11,981 nt of DNA, taken from contig JARGNC010000004.1 of the NCBI GenBank assembly GCA_029212425.1, forward strand, positions 1 to 11,981, read 5' to 3'. Position numbers and translations under genes: made by a program. The notes under the pieces are model-generated. The model worked only from the letters and a program-made list of their open reading frames with translations. It was not told where the DNA came from and searched no databases. Shown piece after piece: positions 1 through 7,706 of the stretch. Numbering within the stretch: the first letter of the stretch is position 1; the number at the start of each line of letters is the position of its first letter. This DNA is from Phycisphaerales bacterium (GTDB lineage Bacteria; Planctomycetota; Phycisphaerae; Phycisphaerales; UBA1924).

Positions 1-1088
1 GCTTTGGATTCATCTCCGACCACGCCTTTGGTGTGCCAGACACCGACCCAGTGGTTTTCCGCGACTTCTTGGAGATGGTAATCACCTGCAGGCTGGTCAA
101 GTTTTACGAGGTCTTGAGGAGGCTTGTTCCATGGCCACCACGGAGTGACTCCCTTCTCAGCGCCGGGGAGCTTCTTGAACTCTTCAGGGCTGTTCACGAT
201 CTCGTCAATAGTGATAAGGCGATCGTGGTCAACACCGATTTTAGGGATCGACGCGAGCAAGCCTCGGGTGTATGGATGGCGAGGATTATCGAAGAGGTCA
301 TAGACATTTGCGTATTCGACCACACGACCAGCGTACATCACACAAACGACATCAGCGTTTTCTGCAACCACACCGAGGTCGTGGGTGATGAGAATGACTC
401 CCATGTCACGGGTTGCCTTGAGTTCTTTGATGAGCTCGAGGATCTGTGCTTGGATGGTCACATCGAGCGCTGTGGTCGGTTCGTCTGCGAGGAGCAGTCT
501 TGGCTGGCAAGCGAGGGCCATCGCGATCATCACGCGTTGGCGCATACCGCCGGAGAACTGGTGCGGGTACGCTTTCATGCGACCTTCGGGGTCGGGGATG
601 CCGACATCGTCCATGGATCGGACCGCGATCTTCCATGCTTCCTTTGCGGTGACATCCTGGTGTAGAGAAATCGCTTCGATGATCTGATCGCCGACGGTGT
701 AGACCGGATTGAGTGAAGTCATCGGCTCTTGGAAGATCATCGCGATCTCGTTTCCTCGGACCGAACGCATCTGCTGCTCGGTGAGGGTTAGAAGATTGAC
801 TTGTTTACCGCTCTCCATGCGATAGCTGATTTCTCCGCGATCAAAGCGTCCTGGTGGTCTTGGAATGAGCTGCATTGAACTCATGGATGTCACGGATTTA
901 CCACAGCCGGACTCTCCTACCACTGCGAGGGTCTGGCGTGGGTAGACCGTCATGTTCACACCGTCGACGGCTTGAATGCGTGGACCCGATCCGTTGTCGA
1001 AAGACACGGCGAGGTTCTTCACCTGCATCAAAGGAGTATCGGTTTTGGAGTTTGTGTTCATGCTTGATTGGGTTGCTGTTTGCGTCAT
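1..1088 (-). CDS. oppD: OppD-like ATPase of a peptide ABC importer, 3' end cut by window
   Basis: Nucleotide-binding subunit that would hydrolyse ATP on the cytoplasmic face to drive the neighbouring permeases. The frame is open to the window edge, giving 362 visible residues and no stop. Visible motifs: Walker A GESGCGKS (58-65), Q-loop MIFQEPMTSLNP (117-128), ABC signature FSGGMRQR (178-185), Walker B LLLADEP (198-204), D-loop ALD (207-209) and H-loop His236 in ITHDLGVV. The motif set and the TSLNP stretch are typical of the OppD/DppD family. The C-terminal extension keeps the family's position and ends with HWVGVWHT, resembling the usual HWVACH-type ending, but contains no cysteine where relatives carry a Cys cluster. 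I chose ATG at 1088 because AGGA sits 6 bases upstream; an in-frame ATG at 1061 lacks such a site. It follows the OppC gene by 30 bases, so it is probably the same operon. OppD versus DppD cannot be decided. Confidence 0.95.
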   Translation of the reverse strand, partial: MTQTATQSSMNTNSKTDTPLMQVKNLAVSFDNGSGPRIQAVDGVNMTVYPRQTLAVVGESGCGKSVTSMSSMQLIPRPPGRFDRGEISYRMESGKQVNLLTLTEQQMRSVRGNEIAMIFQEPMTSLNPVYTVGDQIIEAISLHQDVTAKEAWKIAVRSMDDVGIPDPEGRMKAYPHQFSGGMRQRVMIAMALACQPRLLLADEPTTALDVTIQAQILELIKELKATRDMGVILITHDLGVVAENADVVCVMYAGRVVEYANVYDLFDNPRHPYTRGLLASIPKIGVDHDRLITIDEIVNSPEEFKKLPGAEKGVTPWWPWNKPPQDLVKLDQPAGDYHLQEVAENHWVGVWHTKGVVGDESK

Positions 1089-1094
1089 GGGAAT

Positions 1095-1098
1095 TCCT
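1095..1098 (-). promoter_or_regulatory. Ribosome binding site for the OppD-like gene
   Basis: On the minus strand AGGA lies 6 bases before the ATG at 1088, within the 30-base gap after the OppC stop. It supports this start over the in-frame ATG 27 bases further in. Confidence 0.55.
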
Positions 1099-1118
1099 GG
1101 GATATGAACACTGCGTGA

Positions 1119-2828
1119 TTATACGCGGGCTTTCTTGAGTTTCGGATCGATCGCGTCGCGGAGGGCTTCACCGATGAGGTTGTACGCGAGGGTCGTGAGG
1201 AAAATCGCGGCTCCGGGGAAGATCGCGAGCCACCAGATGAAGGTGCCTGTATCACCTGTCGCGTTTCTGAGGAGCGAGCCCCAGCTTGCTTGACCGGATG
1301 GGCCCAGACCAAGGAAGCTGAGCGTTGCTTCGATCAGGATCGCTGCTGCGATGAGGAATGAAGATTCGACAAGCACTGGGGTGACACCGTTGGGGAGCAT
1401 GTGCTTGAACAAGATCGACCAGAGGGGCAAACCCATTGCTTTGGCAGCTTGGATGTAATCCGTTTCACGGAGTTTCATGAACTCTGCGCGGATGAATCTT
1501 GCGGCACCGGTCCAAGTGAAGCAACCAATGATGGCCATCATCACATAGGTGTTGCGTGGGAGTACACCCGCGGCAACGATGAGAAGGAACAGGACTGGGA
1601 TAGCCATGAACATTTCGACAAAGCGGTAGAGGAGCAGGTCAACCCAACCTCCAAAGTACCCCATGAGTGATCCAACGATGACGCCGATCACTACGGCAAT
1701 CCCGGTTGAAATAAATCCGATCGAGATCGCGAGTCGGCACGCGTGGAACATCTGAGAAAGCACACTCTGCCCCAGCGTGTCTGTCCCGATCGGGTGACTC
1801 GGAGCAGGGTGAGCGATGATCGCTTCACGCAAATCAAGCATGGTTGCGGGGGCTTGTTGCTGGAGTTCTGCGATAAACGCAGACATTGGATCTGAGGTCA
1901 AAGGATCGATTGAGCCTGCAATGGAGTTGAGCCGATCGTATTGGATTTGCTCGACCTGCATATCTGCCAGTTCTTCATCGGTGTATGCTGCGGATCTTTC
2001 CGCTGCGACGCGTTGTGCGAGCTCGAGTCTGTCCCACATCGCGTTCATCGGGGTTGAACCCGGAGCTCGGTTGAACATCGCGGTTTCGGACTGGTTTGGT
2101 GAGAACGGGACAATTGTGTACACGGTTCGCATCTCGCCGTTGGATTCGAGGGTGCGATAGTCGTAGCGGTTGAGTTCCGGTGACCATTTCCATGCGACGA
2201 GGACTGACATGATGACAGCACACGCGAGGACAAATGCTGATCTGCTCCAACTCGCGTACGCAAAGATTGAGATCAGTATAAATGGGATCGCGGAGATCGC
2301 TGCGATTGCTGCAACAGCAACTGGTACAAACCAGGTTTCTTGTCCGAGATCGCGTATCGCTTCAGAAGCGTCGCGGGTGGTGAAGTACGACTCGGTCATC
2401 TTTGCGACGACAACCATTATGCCGGACTGAGCAGCGCCGGCGATGATGAGTCTGAGCCGTTCCCCTTTGTTGAGCTTGAGACCTGGAAAGAAAATGATGA
2501 GCGGTCCGACTACCCCCCAGAACAACAAGACGACATCAGACGCTTTAAGCGTGTTGATGAGCGGCGAGGTCATTTCACCTGTAGTTCCGTCGGGATTGAG
2601 GGACCATGCGATGAGGGGGTGCCCCGACGCGATGACAGGTGAGAAGATCGCGAAGAACGCAACGATCGCAACCCAGATGATCCCGGCAACAGCCGCGGGT
2701 CGTCTGAGAACCTGTCCCCATGCTTCGACCCAGAAGCCTTGGGCTTCTTGGTGTCCGATGCCTTGTGCGAGTTGCACACCGGTGACGGCTTCGAGGGTTT
2801 CTTGGAGTTGATCTGCGTTCTTACTCAT
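1119..2828 (-). CDS. oppC: OppC-like permease (569 aa) with four extra membrane helices
   Basis: Inner-membrane permease of the Opp/Dpp family, about 270 residues longer than the usual ~300. The family core is clear: HPIGTD (345-350) followed by TLGQSVLSQM, EAA-type cytoplasmic loop around 455-482 (ETDYIQAAKAMGLP through KHMLPNGVTP), LSFLGLG (503-509) and the C-terminal EALRDAIDPKLKK. The canonical first helix is at about 45-67. It is followed by four added hydrophobic segments (about 97-116, 124-143, 165-190, 195-213), then a soluble stretch of about 130 residues before the HPIGTD motif. Positive residues (KLNKGER, WSRS) fall where the cytoplasmic loops should be, and an even number of added helices keeps the core topology. 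The ATG overlaps the OppB stop as ATGA, implying translational coupling; AAGGA lies 10 bases upstream. The substrate is unknown. Confidence 0.93.
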   Translation of the reverse strand: MSKNADQLQETLEAVTGVQLAQGIGHQEAQGFWVEAWGQVLRRPAAVAGIIWVAIVAFFAIFSPVIASGHPLIAWSLNPDGTTGEMTSPLINTLKASDVVLLFWGVVGPLIIFFPGLKLNKGERLRLIIAGAAQSGIMVVVAKMTESYFTTRDASEAIRDLGQETWFVPVAVAAIAAISAIPFILISIFAYASWSRSAFVLACAVIMSVLVAWKWSPELNRYDYRTLESNGEMRTVYTIVPFSPNQSETAMFNRAPGSTPMNAMWDRLELAQRVAAERSAAYTDEELADMQVEQIQYDRLNSIAGSIDPLTSDPMSAFIAELQQQAPATMLDLREAIIAHPAPSHPIGTDTLGQSVLSQMFHACRLAISIGFISTGIAVVIGVIVGSLMGYFGGWVDLLLYRFVEMFMAIPVLFLLIVAAGVLPRNTYVMMAIIGCFTWTGAARFIRAEFMKLRETDYIQAAKAMGLPLWSILFKHMLPNGVTPVLVESSFLIAAAILIEATLSFLGLGPSGQASWGSLLRNATGDTGTFIWWLAIFPGAAIFLTTLAYNLIGEALRDAIDPKLKKARV

Positions 2829-4351
2829 TTGAAACTGATCCTTGGGTCGGCAAAGGCGTAGAGGATGTCGGCGAGAAGAAGCGCCAGAAGATTCACAGCT
2901 GAGATCATCATCGTGTTGGCAAGGAGCAACTCGCGATCACGCAGGTTGATGGATTCGAGGGTGAGACGGCCCATGCCTGGGACGGTGAAGATCATTTCAA
3001 TCACAACCGAGCCTGCGAGCATCGCGGGGAAGATTGAGACGAACATAGTGATGAGCGGCAAGAGCGAGTTGCGGAAGACATGCGCGAAGATGATGTTCCT
3101 GCTCGCAACCCCCTTCGCTTTGGCAGTGCGGACATAGTCCATATTGAAGTTGTCGAGCATCGCGGCGCGTGTTTGTTTGGAGAGCACAGCGAATCCGCCG
3201 TAGACGAGACAGAGTACCGGGAGACAAACATGCCAGACGAGATCCAGAAGGTATCCTGGCTCCCATCCGTTTGGACCTCTCGTTGGGAGGTAGGTGAAAG
3301 TCTCGGCACCTGCTGCATGCAGACCCGCAACAGGGAACCATCCGAGGTACTCTTCGGAAGCGAGGTATCCGATCGCGAGGACCCCTGCGAGCGGGATCGG
3401 GAAGGACCAGAGTCCGATGAAGAATGCGCCTGATAGGCGGTCGAAGAGAGATCCGGATTTGACAGCTGCGAGCATGCCGCAGGGGATCGCGATGAAGTAG
3501 ATGATGGGAATCGCGATGAGGTTGAGGATCACAGTGATGGGTAATGCATCTTTGATGAGATCCACAACGGGACGGGACTTGGTAAACGAGCGTCCGAAGT
3601 CAGGCGCAGAAACGGATATTGGTCCAACAACACCGAATCCCGCTTGCGGGAAGGGCTGGGCATCGAAGACGCCTTTGAGGTTGGTCCACTCTGTCTGTGC
3701 TGCTTGGTAGTTGAAGATCAACAGTTCCCCGGCGGATTGGATCCGATCCCACGCGTCGGAAGACTCGAAGAGTTCTTTGTTCTTTTCGATGACTGTGTAT
3801 CTGATCTTCCCCTTTTTGTCGCGGAAATTTTTGAGCTCGTTCTCACCTGCGACGAATCCGAGGATTTGATCGAGATTTGCTTTGGCGCCGATTGCTCCTG
3901 CGCGAGCTTGAGAATATGCGTTGTTTGCTCTGCGATAGATCCTTGCACGGTATTGCTCATCGTGTTCTGCATCGAATGCGAACTCGGAACGCTCTGGGAA
4001 CTCGGGGAGTTCGTCTGTGAACCACTCCCATAGGGGCGGCTCTTTGGGGAGCTTGGGGGAGCGAATGAACTCACCGGTCGGGTCGATCTGGTCTCTGGTG
4101 CCAAACTTGATCGGTGAGACTCGCCCCAACCAACGGAAGTATTGAACGATCGGGGAATCATCGAGTCCGTAGCGATCTTCGAGGTATGCCTCGCGGACTG
4201 CTGCGGAGTTTGCTTCCATCTGCCCTCCGGATTGGCGGAGCGATGCTCCGATACCACCAGGGGCAAGGGCGATGATCATGAACACGAGGCATGTGATCCC
4301 GATCAATGTTGGGATCATGAGGAGCAATCGTCTGAGGATATAGGTGGCCAT
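2825..4351 (-). CDS. oppB: OppB-like permease (508 aa) with large periplasmic insertion
   Basis: Inner-membrane permease of the OppB/DppB family. N-terminus MATYILRRLLLMIPTLIGIT with helix 1 at about 9-31 and APGG at 30-33 are typical. The family landmarks YGLD..IVQYFRWL (61-75) and DFGRSF (251-256) are normally about 15-20 residues apart; here about 175 residues separate them. The inserted part is charged and lacks membrane segments. The core resumes with ALPITVILNLIAIPI (helix 2), helix 3 near 309-330, EAA loop DYVRTAKAKGVASRNI through RNSLLPL (405-432), FTVPGMGRL (455-463) and the C-terminal DPRISFK. Usual family length is about 305-340. The gene starts 46 bases after the binding-protein stop and overlaps the next permease by 4 bases, placing it inside the operon. 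GGA lies close before the ATG. Family assignment is firm; the role of the insertion is unknown. Confidence 0.93.
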   Translation of the reverse strand: MATYILRRLLLMIPTLIGITCLVFMIIALAPGGIGASLRQSGGQMEANSAAVREAYLEDRYGLDDSPIVQYFRWLGRVSPIKFGTRDQIDPTGEFIRSPKLPKEPPLWEWFTDELPEFPERSEFAFDAEHDEQYRARIYRRANNAYSQARAGAIGAKANLDQILGFVAGENELKNFRDKKGKIRYTVIEKNKELFESSDAWDRIQSAGELLIFNYQAAQTEWTNLKGVFDAQPFPQAGFGVVGPISVSAPDFGRSFTKSRPVVDLIKDALPITVILNLIAIPIIYFIAIPCGMLAAVKSGSLFDRLSGAFFIGLWSFPIPLAGVLAIGYLASEEYLGWFPVAGLHAAGAETFTYLPTRGPNGWEPGYLLDLVWHVCLPVLCLVYGGFAVLSKQTRAAMLDNFNMDYVRTAKAKGVASRNIIFAHVFRNSLLPLITMFVSIFPAMLAGSVVIEMIFTVPGMGRLTLESINLRDRELLLANTMMISAVNLLALLLADILYAFADPRISFK

Positions 4352-4374
4352 CGTTCCAGCTTTCTTCGAGGTGG

Positions 4375-4402
4375 GTGATCAGTACAACAAACCGTGATCA
4401 GT
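4375..4402 (-). repeat. 9-bp direct repeat with TGATCA cores at the oppA-oppB junction
   Basis: GTGATCAGT occurs at 4375-4383 and again at 4394-4402, a 19-base period. Each copy contains the palindrome TGATCA. The second copy overlaps the TGA stop of the binding-protein gene. The repeat is exact but may be chance; no function is claimed. Confidence 0.35.
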
Positions 4403-6272
4403 TCGCGGGCATGTAGTACTCACGCTGCTCGAGTCCCTTTGGATATGGATGGACATTCGAGAACTTCTTGGAGATGAAACGCTTCCAAGGGACGGACCGG
4501 ATGAAGGTGTATGGCTGCTCTTCGTGGACAAGCGAGTGGAAATCGTGGAAGAGTTTCATGCGCTTGTTGAAATCGAGTTCCTTGACAATCGCGTCGAGGT
4601 ACTGATCTTGGCCGCCATCCCATTGGATGAAGTTGTGGCCTTGGTTCTGAATCGAATCGGTGTGCCAGATTTGGCGTGGGTCCGATTCGGGTGCGGATGC
4701 GGACCAGCCGAGCGTGATCGCATCGAAGTTGCGGGTCTTCATGATCTGATCAAAGAGCGACCAGTCCACTGGTTTCGAGATGCATCGGATACCGACAGCT
4801 GCACAGCGGTCGATGATGTATTTCTCCATGCGCTCGATGGTTTGACCACCGACGGAGCGGGTGAACTCAAACTCGAACTCGACGCCGTTCTCGTCTTCGA
4901 GGATGCCGTCGTCATCGCGGTCGATCCAGCCTGCTTCAGCGAGGAGTTGTTTCGCTTTTTCGGGGTTGTATGGGTACGCCTCGATTTCAGGGTTGGCGGC
5001 TGGTGACGGCGGGTTGTTTGGTCCCACAGCGATGTTGTCGAGTCCTGCCCAGATATCGCGGATCATGAGTTCACGATCGAGGTTGTAGGTCATCGCTTGA
5101 CGGACACGCTTGTCGTGGAATGGGGTGAGCTTGCCGTTGCGCTCGCCGCACTGCCAACCGATGAAGAGGTATCCCGAACGCATGTTGAGCCACTTGAGTG
5201 AGTAGGCTTTCTCATCCCAGCCTTGCTGCGAGACTTTCTCGACATACTGAGGGGATGATGGGATGATCATGTGGGTTTCGCCGTTGACGAATGAGGTGAG
5301 TGCCGCGACATCCTCGGTAATGACATCGTAACGAAGCCCTGCGAGTGCTGGCTTTGGTCCCCAGTATTGCTCGTTACGAACGAGGACGATATCTGTCCCA
5401 GGGGTCCATTGATCTTCGGGGTCGAGGTTCGCAAGTTTGAATGGACCCGATCCCATGACCAGCGCGGTTGCTTGGTTGATTTGGGTTGTGGTAAACTGTG
5501 AGTAGAAGTGCTTGGGGAGGATGTAGAACCCGAGCGCCATCTGCAGGTTGTACGCGTCTGGCTCAGTGAAGAAGATGTCGACGACCTTGTCAGAAACGAC
5601 ATCGATGCGATCGAGTTTGGTCATGACCGATCTGAGTGATTCGGTTTCGAGTTCGGGGTTGTCGATGTAGTCGTGGAATGTATAGCGAACATCTTCAGCA
5701 GTGACTGGCTCGCCGTCAGAGAAGCGAGCATTGTCGCGGAGTTTGACTCGGACCCAGTATCCCTTTGGATCATACTGCCATGCTTCTGCGAGTTGGCCTT
5801 CCATTTCGAGCGTTTCAGCGTTGTATTCAGCGAGTCGTTCGCAAATCTGATCATTGACTCTTCGGCCGTAGACATCCTCAGCGAGGACTGGTGTCAGTTT
5901 GTTGGGTTGGGCATTGAATGTTTCTTTGAAGACGCCTCCAAGTGTGTAGTCGTCCTCGCCCCTTGGGTCTTCTGCAAACTCTGGCTTGGCAAACCATTGG
6001 ATCTCAACACCTGGTTGTTTGGACCATGACTCGTCGCGTGCGACTGGTTGACCTGGATTTGCAGAGTTGTTTGAGCCGGAGACAACGATGCCTGCATCGA
6101 GCTTGGCATCGAGGCGGGTCACAAGCTGTTCGATGGTCCCAATCTTTGAGGTCAAGTCCTCGGTCTGTTTCCAGCGGCGGTCATCTTGGATCATCGCGAG
6201 TATTGAGAATACGAGCGCGAGCGAGACGAGGACCATGAGGATGAAGTCTTTGAGGCCGAACTTGTTTTGCAT
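4398..6272 (-). CDS. oppA: Peptide-type substrate-binding protein (SBP_bac_5), membrane anchored
   Basis: Extracytoplasmic solute-binding subunit of the Opp/Dpp type, 624 residues against about 540 for E. coli OppA. The family signature is seen at 173-199 (VKLRDNARFSDGEPVTAEDV then RYTF). Other landmarks are LAEAW (161-165), MGSGPFKL (273-280), DKRVRQAMTYNLDR (387-400), YNPEKAKQLLAEAGW (435-449) and a DRDDDG calcium-type loop (451-456). The N-terminus has one hydrophobic helix (about 11-27) without a lipobox Cys or a convincing A-x-A cleavage site. It is followed by an a/d hydrophobic pattern (L40, I44, I47, L50/V51, L54, L58) suggesting a short coiled coil, then a G/N/S linker. I infer an uncleaved anchor. 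Four cysteines (144, 375, 490, 497) could form disulfides. The gene lies between an OppC-type and the OppB-type permease. Ligand unknown; peptide is the family default. Confidence 0.93.
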   Translation of the reverse strand: MQNKFGLKDFILMVLVSLALVFSILAMIQDDRRWKQTEDLTSKIGTIEQLVTRLDAKLDAGIVVSGSNNSANPGQPVARDESWSKQPGVEIQWFAKPEFAEDPRGEDDYTLGGVFKETFNAQPNKLTPVLAEDVYGRRVNDQICERLAEYNAETLEMEGQLAEAWQYDPKGYWVRVKLRDNARFSDGEPVTAEDVRYTFHDYIDNPELETESLRSVMTKLDRIDVVSDKVVDIFFTEPDAYNLQMALGFYILPKHFYSQFTTTQINQATALVMGSGPFKLANLDPEDQWTPGTDIVLVRNEQYWGPKPALAGLRYDVITEDVAALTSFVNGETHMIIPSSPQYVEKVSQQGWDEKAYSLKWLNMRSGYLFIGWQCGERNGKLTPFHDKRVRQAMTYNLDRELMIRDIWAGLDNIAVGPNNPPSPAANPEIEAYPYNPEKAKQLLAEAGWIDRDDDGILEDENGVEFEFEFTRSVGGQTIERMEKYIIDRCAAVGIRCISKPVDWSLFDQIMKTRNFDAITLGWSASAPESDPRQIWHTDSIQNQGHNFIQWDGGQDQYLDAIVKELDFNKRMKLFHDFHSLVHEEQPYTFIRSVPWKRFISKKFSNVHPYPKGLEQREYYMPAN

Positions 6273-6326
6273 GAGAATGGGTTCCGGTTTGAGTCACATA
6301 CTTCTTGGCATTGAACGCCGAGGGGC

Positions 6327-6356
6327 ATTCTAGCGTCGTGAATAGGGTTGTGTTAA
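6327..6356 (-). promoter_or_regulatory. Possible internal promoter before the binding-protein gene
   Basis: On the minus strand TTAACA (6356-6351) and TAGAAT (6332-6327) are separated by 18 bases, close to sigma-70 consensus. Transcription would begin about 45-50 bases before the oppA ATG at 6272. The -35 overlaps the last codons and stop of the upstream permease. The 80-base gap is the longest in the cluster, and binding proteins often need more copies than permeases. AT-rich hexamers can arise by chance, so this is tentative. Confidence 0.33.
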
Positions 6357-7642
6357 CGAGACCGCTTCGGATCGAACGCTTCTCGTAGACCTTCACCAAC
6401 GAAGTTCATCGCAAGTAAAGTCATGCCAAGCAAGGCACAAGGGAAGAAAAGCAGCCACCAATGGCTCCGGTAGGTGTTGAGTTCGCTCAACCCCTCTGCG
6501 GCAAGATTTCCCCAACTTGGGAGCGGAGGCTTGACACCAATTCCAAGGAAGCTAAGGAAGGATTCTTGTAAAATTGCTTGAGGCACAGCGAGCGTCGCAT
6601 ATACGACGATCGGTCCGATGAGATTGGGGAGCAGGTGCCGTATGAAAACGCGATGTCCAGGAGATCCCAACGCTCTCGCCGCTTCGATGAATGGCTGGTT
6701 TTTGAGCGAAAGTACCTGACCTCGAATCACGCGCGCCATGGTGAGCCAGGATACGCCTCCGATCGCGATCAGGAGTGTCACGACATCGAGTGTGGTTCTG
6801 GTGCTGTTGGAGAAAACTCTTCTAGGGTAAATCTGCGCCGCTTGCTGCATGAGGTCGTCTTGGAGTTCAGGGGTGTTCTCAAAGATGATCCTCGCATCGG
6901 ATTTGGAGAGCGGATCAGATGCTGTGGACTGGGTTTCGATGATCTGGTTGATTGACCAACTTGTCTTGGTCCTCGCTCTGGATTGGTACTCATCGAGCAT
7001 CGCATTGGATGCGACAGCAAGTAGCACAACAAGCAGGATGTACGGGAGTCCATAGAGGACATCAACGATGCGCATCATGACGGAATCAACTTTGCCCCCC
7101 ATATACGCTGCAATGGCGCCGTAGATGGTTCCAATCCCGACGGAGATGAGTGCTGCGCAAATGCCGATTGTCAGCGAGATGCCCCCTCCAGTGAGCAAGC
7201 GGATTGCGAGAGATCGACCAAGTGCGTCTGAGCCAAGTATGAAAGACGGCGCTTCTTTGAGTGCAGCGTCTACGCCTTGCTTGCTCGAACCTTCGAGAAT
7301 CGCGTCGACGCTTGTGTCTTGATTCGTCGCGATCTGCGAGAGGGTTGCTGGGTCTATCGCGGCAATCGCTCGATTTTTGTCGATCTGGTCGTAGCTCCAC
7401 CACTGCGGAGGCAACCTCCCTGATTTGGGTTCACCGGAGTCGTATCGAGGGACTTCGGAGATCGAAGGGTTTGCAGCCGAGAGGGTCCAAGGCAGCGATC
7501 CGAGGCATGCGAGGAACATGAACGCGAGGAACGCGAATCCGATGACTGCGGGCTTGGATCGTGTGAACGGATTGTCTCGATGTCGCGTCGGTCCGCTGAG
7601 GGCGGGAACGGAATCGGGCTGTGAATCAGACACGCTGGGCAT
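6353..7642 (-). CDS. oppC: Second OppC-like permease (429 aa), first gene of the transporter cluster
   Basis: Inner-membrane permease of the OppC/DppC family, longer than the usual ~300. A Ser/Pro-rich cytoplasmic tail (1-30) leads to helix 1 (about 32-54) and an 80-residue periplasmic loop. Family landmarks follow: FILGSDALGRSLAIRLLTGG (134-153), helices 2 and 3 (about 155-212), EAA loop FIEAARALGSPGH through RHLLPNLIGP (318-344), LSFLGIGVKPPLPSWG (363-378) and C-terminal GEGLREAFDPKRSR. A soluble stretch of about 70 residues (213-282) sits between helices 3 and 4, which topology places outside the membrane. It differs clearly from the 569-residue OppC downstream, so it is not a recent duplicate. 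Start ATG 7642 has AAGGTG 5 bases upstream. The gene lies 80 bases before the binding-protein gene. It could pair with OppB as an alternative half or serve another transporter. Confidence 0.92.
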   Translation of the reverse strand: MPSVSDSQPDSVPALSGPTRHRDNPFTRSKPAVIGFAFLAFMFLACLGSLPWTLSAANPSISEVPRYDSGEPKSGRLPPQWWSYDQIDKNRAIAAIDPATLSQIATNQDTSVDAILEGSSKQGVDAALKEAPSFILGSDALGRSLAIRLLTGGGISLTIGICAALISVGIGTIYGAIAAYMGGKVDSVMMRIVDVLYGLPYILLVVLLAVASNAMLDEYQSRARTKTSWSINQIIETQSTASDPLSKSDARIIFENTPELQDDLMQQAAQIYPRRVFSNSTRTTLDVVTLLIAIGGVSWLTMARVIRGQVLSLKNQPFIEAARALGSPGHRVFIRHLLPNLIGPIVVYATLAVPQAILQESFLSFLGIGVKPPLPSWGNLAAEGLSELNTYRSHWWLLFFPCALLGMTLLAMNFVGEGLREAFDPKRSR

Positions 7643-7647
7643 GGATG

Positions 7648-7653
7648 CACCTT
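7648..7653 (-). promoter_or_regulatory. Ribosome binding site for the first OppC-like gene
   Basis: AAGGTG on the minus strand lies 5 bases before the ATG at 7642. It is the clearest Shine-Dalgarno-type site in the window and fixes this start. Confidence 0.6.
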
Positions 7654-7669
7654 ATCCGGTTTAGGGCTC

Positions 7670-7679
7670 GTATGCATAC
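7670..7679. other. 10-bp perfect palindrome GTATGCATAC in the transporter leader
   Basis: A perfect palindrome lies between the tRNA terminator and the first permease start, 28 bases before the ATG. An operator is possible given its place, but palindromes of this size occur by chance and no regulator family is recognised. Confidence 0.25.
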
Positions 7680-7706
7680 CGATCAGCGGCGATCTTCCTG
7701 ACATGG

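Noticed and set aside
33..665. Plus-strand 210-codon frame
   Set aside because: It is antisense to the OppD-like ATPase, whose motifs are unmistakable; no family resemblance of its own.
4449..5006. Plus-strand 185-codon frame rich in Val, Asp and Leu
   Set aside because: Antisense shadow of the binding-protein gene, produced by its codon bias; no recognisable domain.
6301..6330. GGCATT occurring twice between the first permease and the binding-protein gene
   Set aside because: A 6-bp direct repeat, too short to separate from chance.
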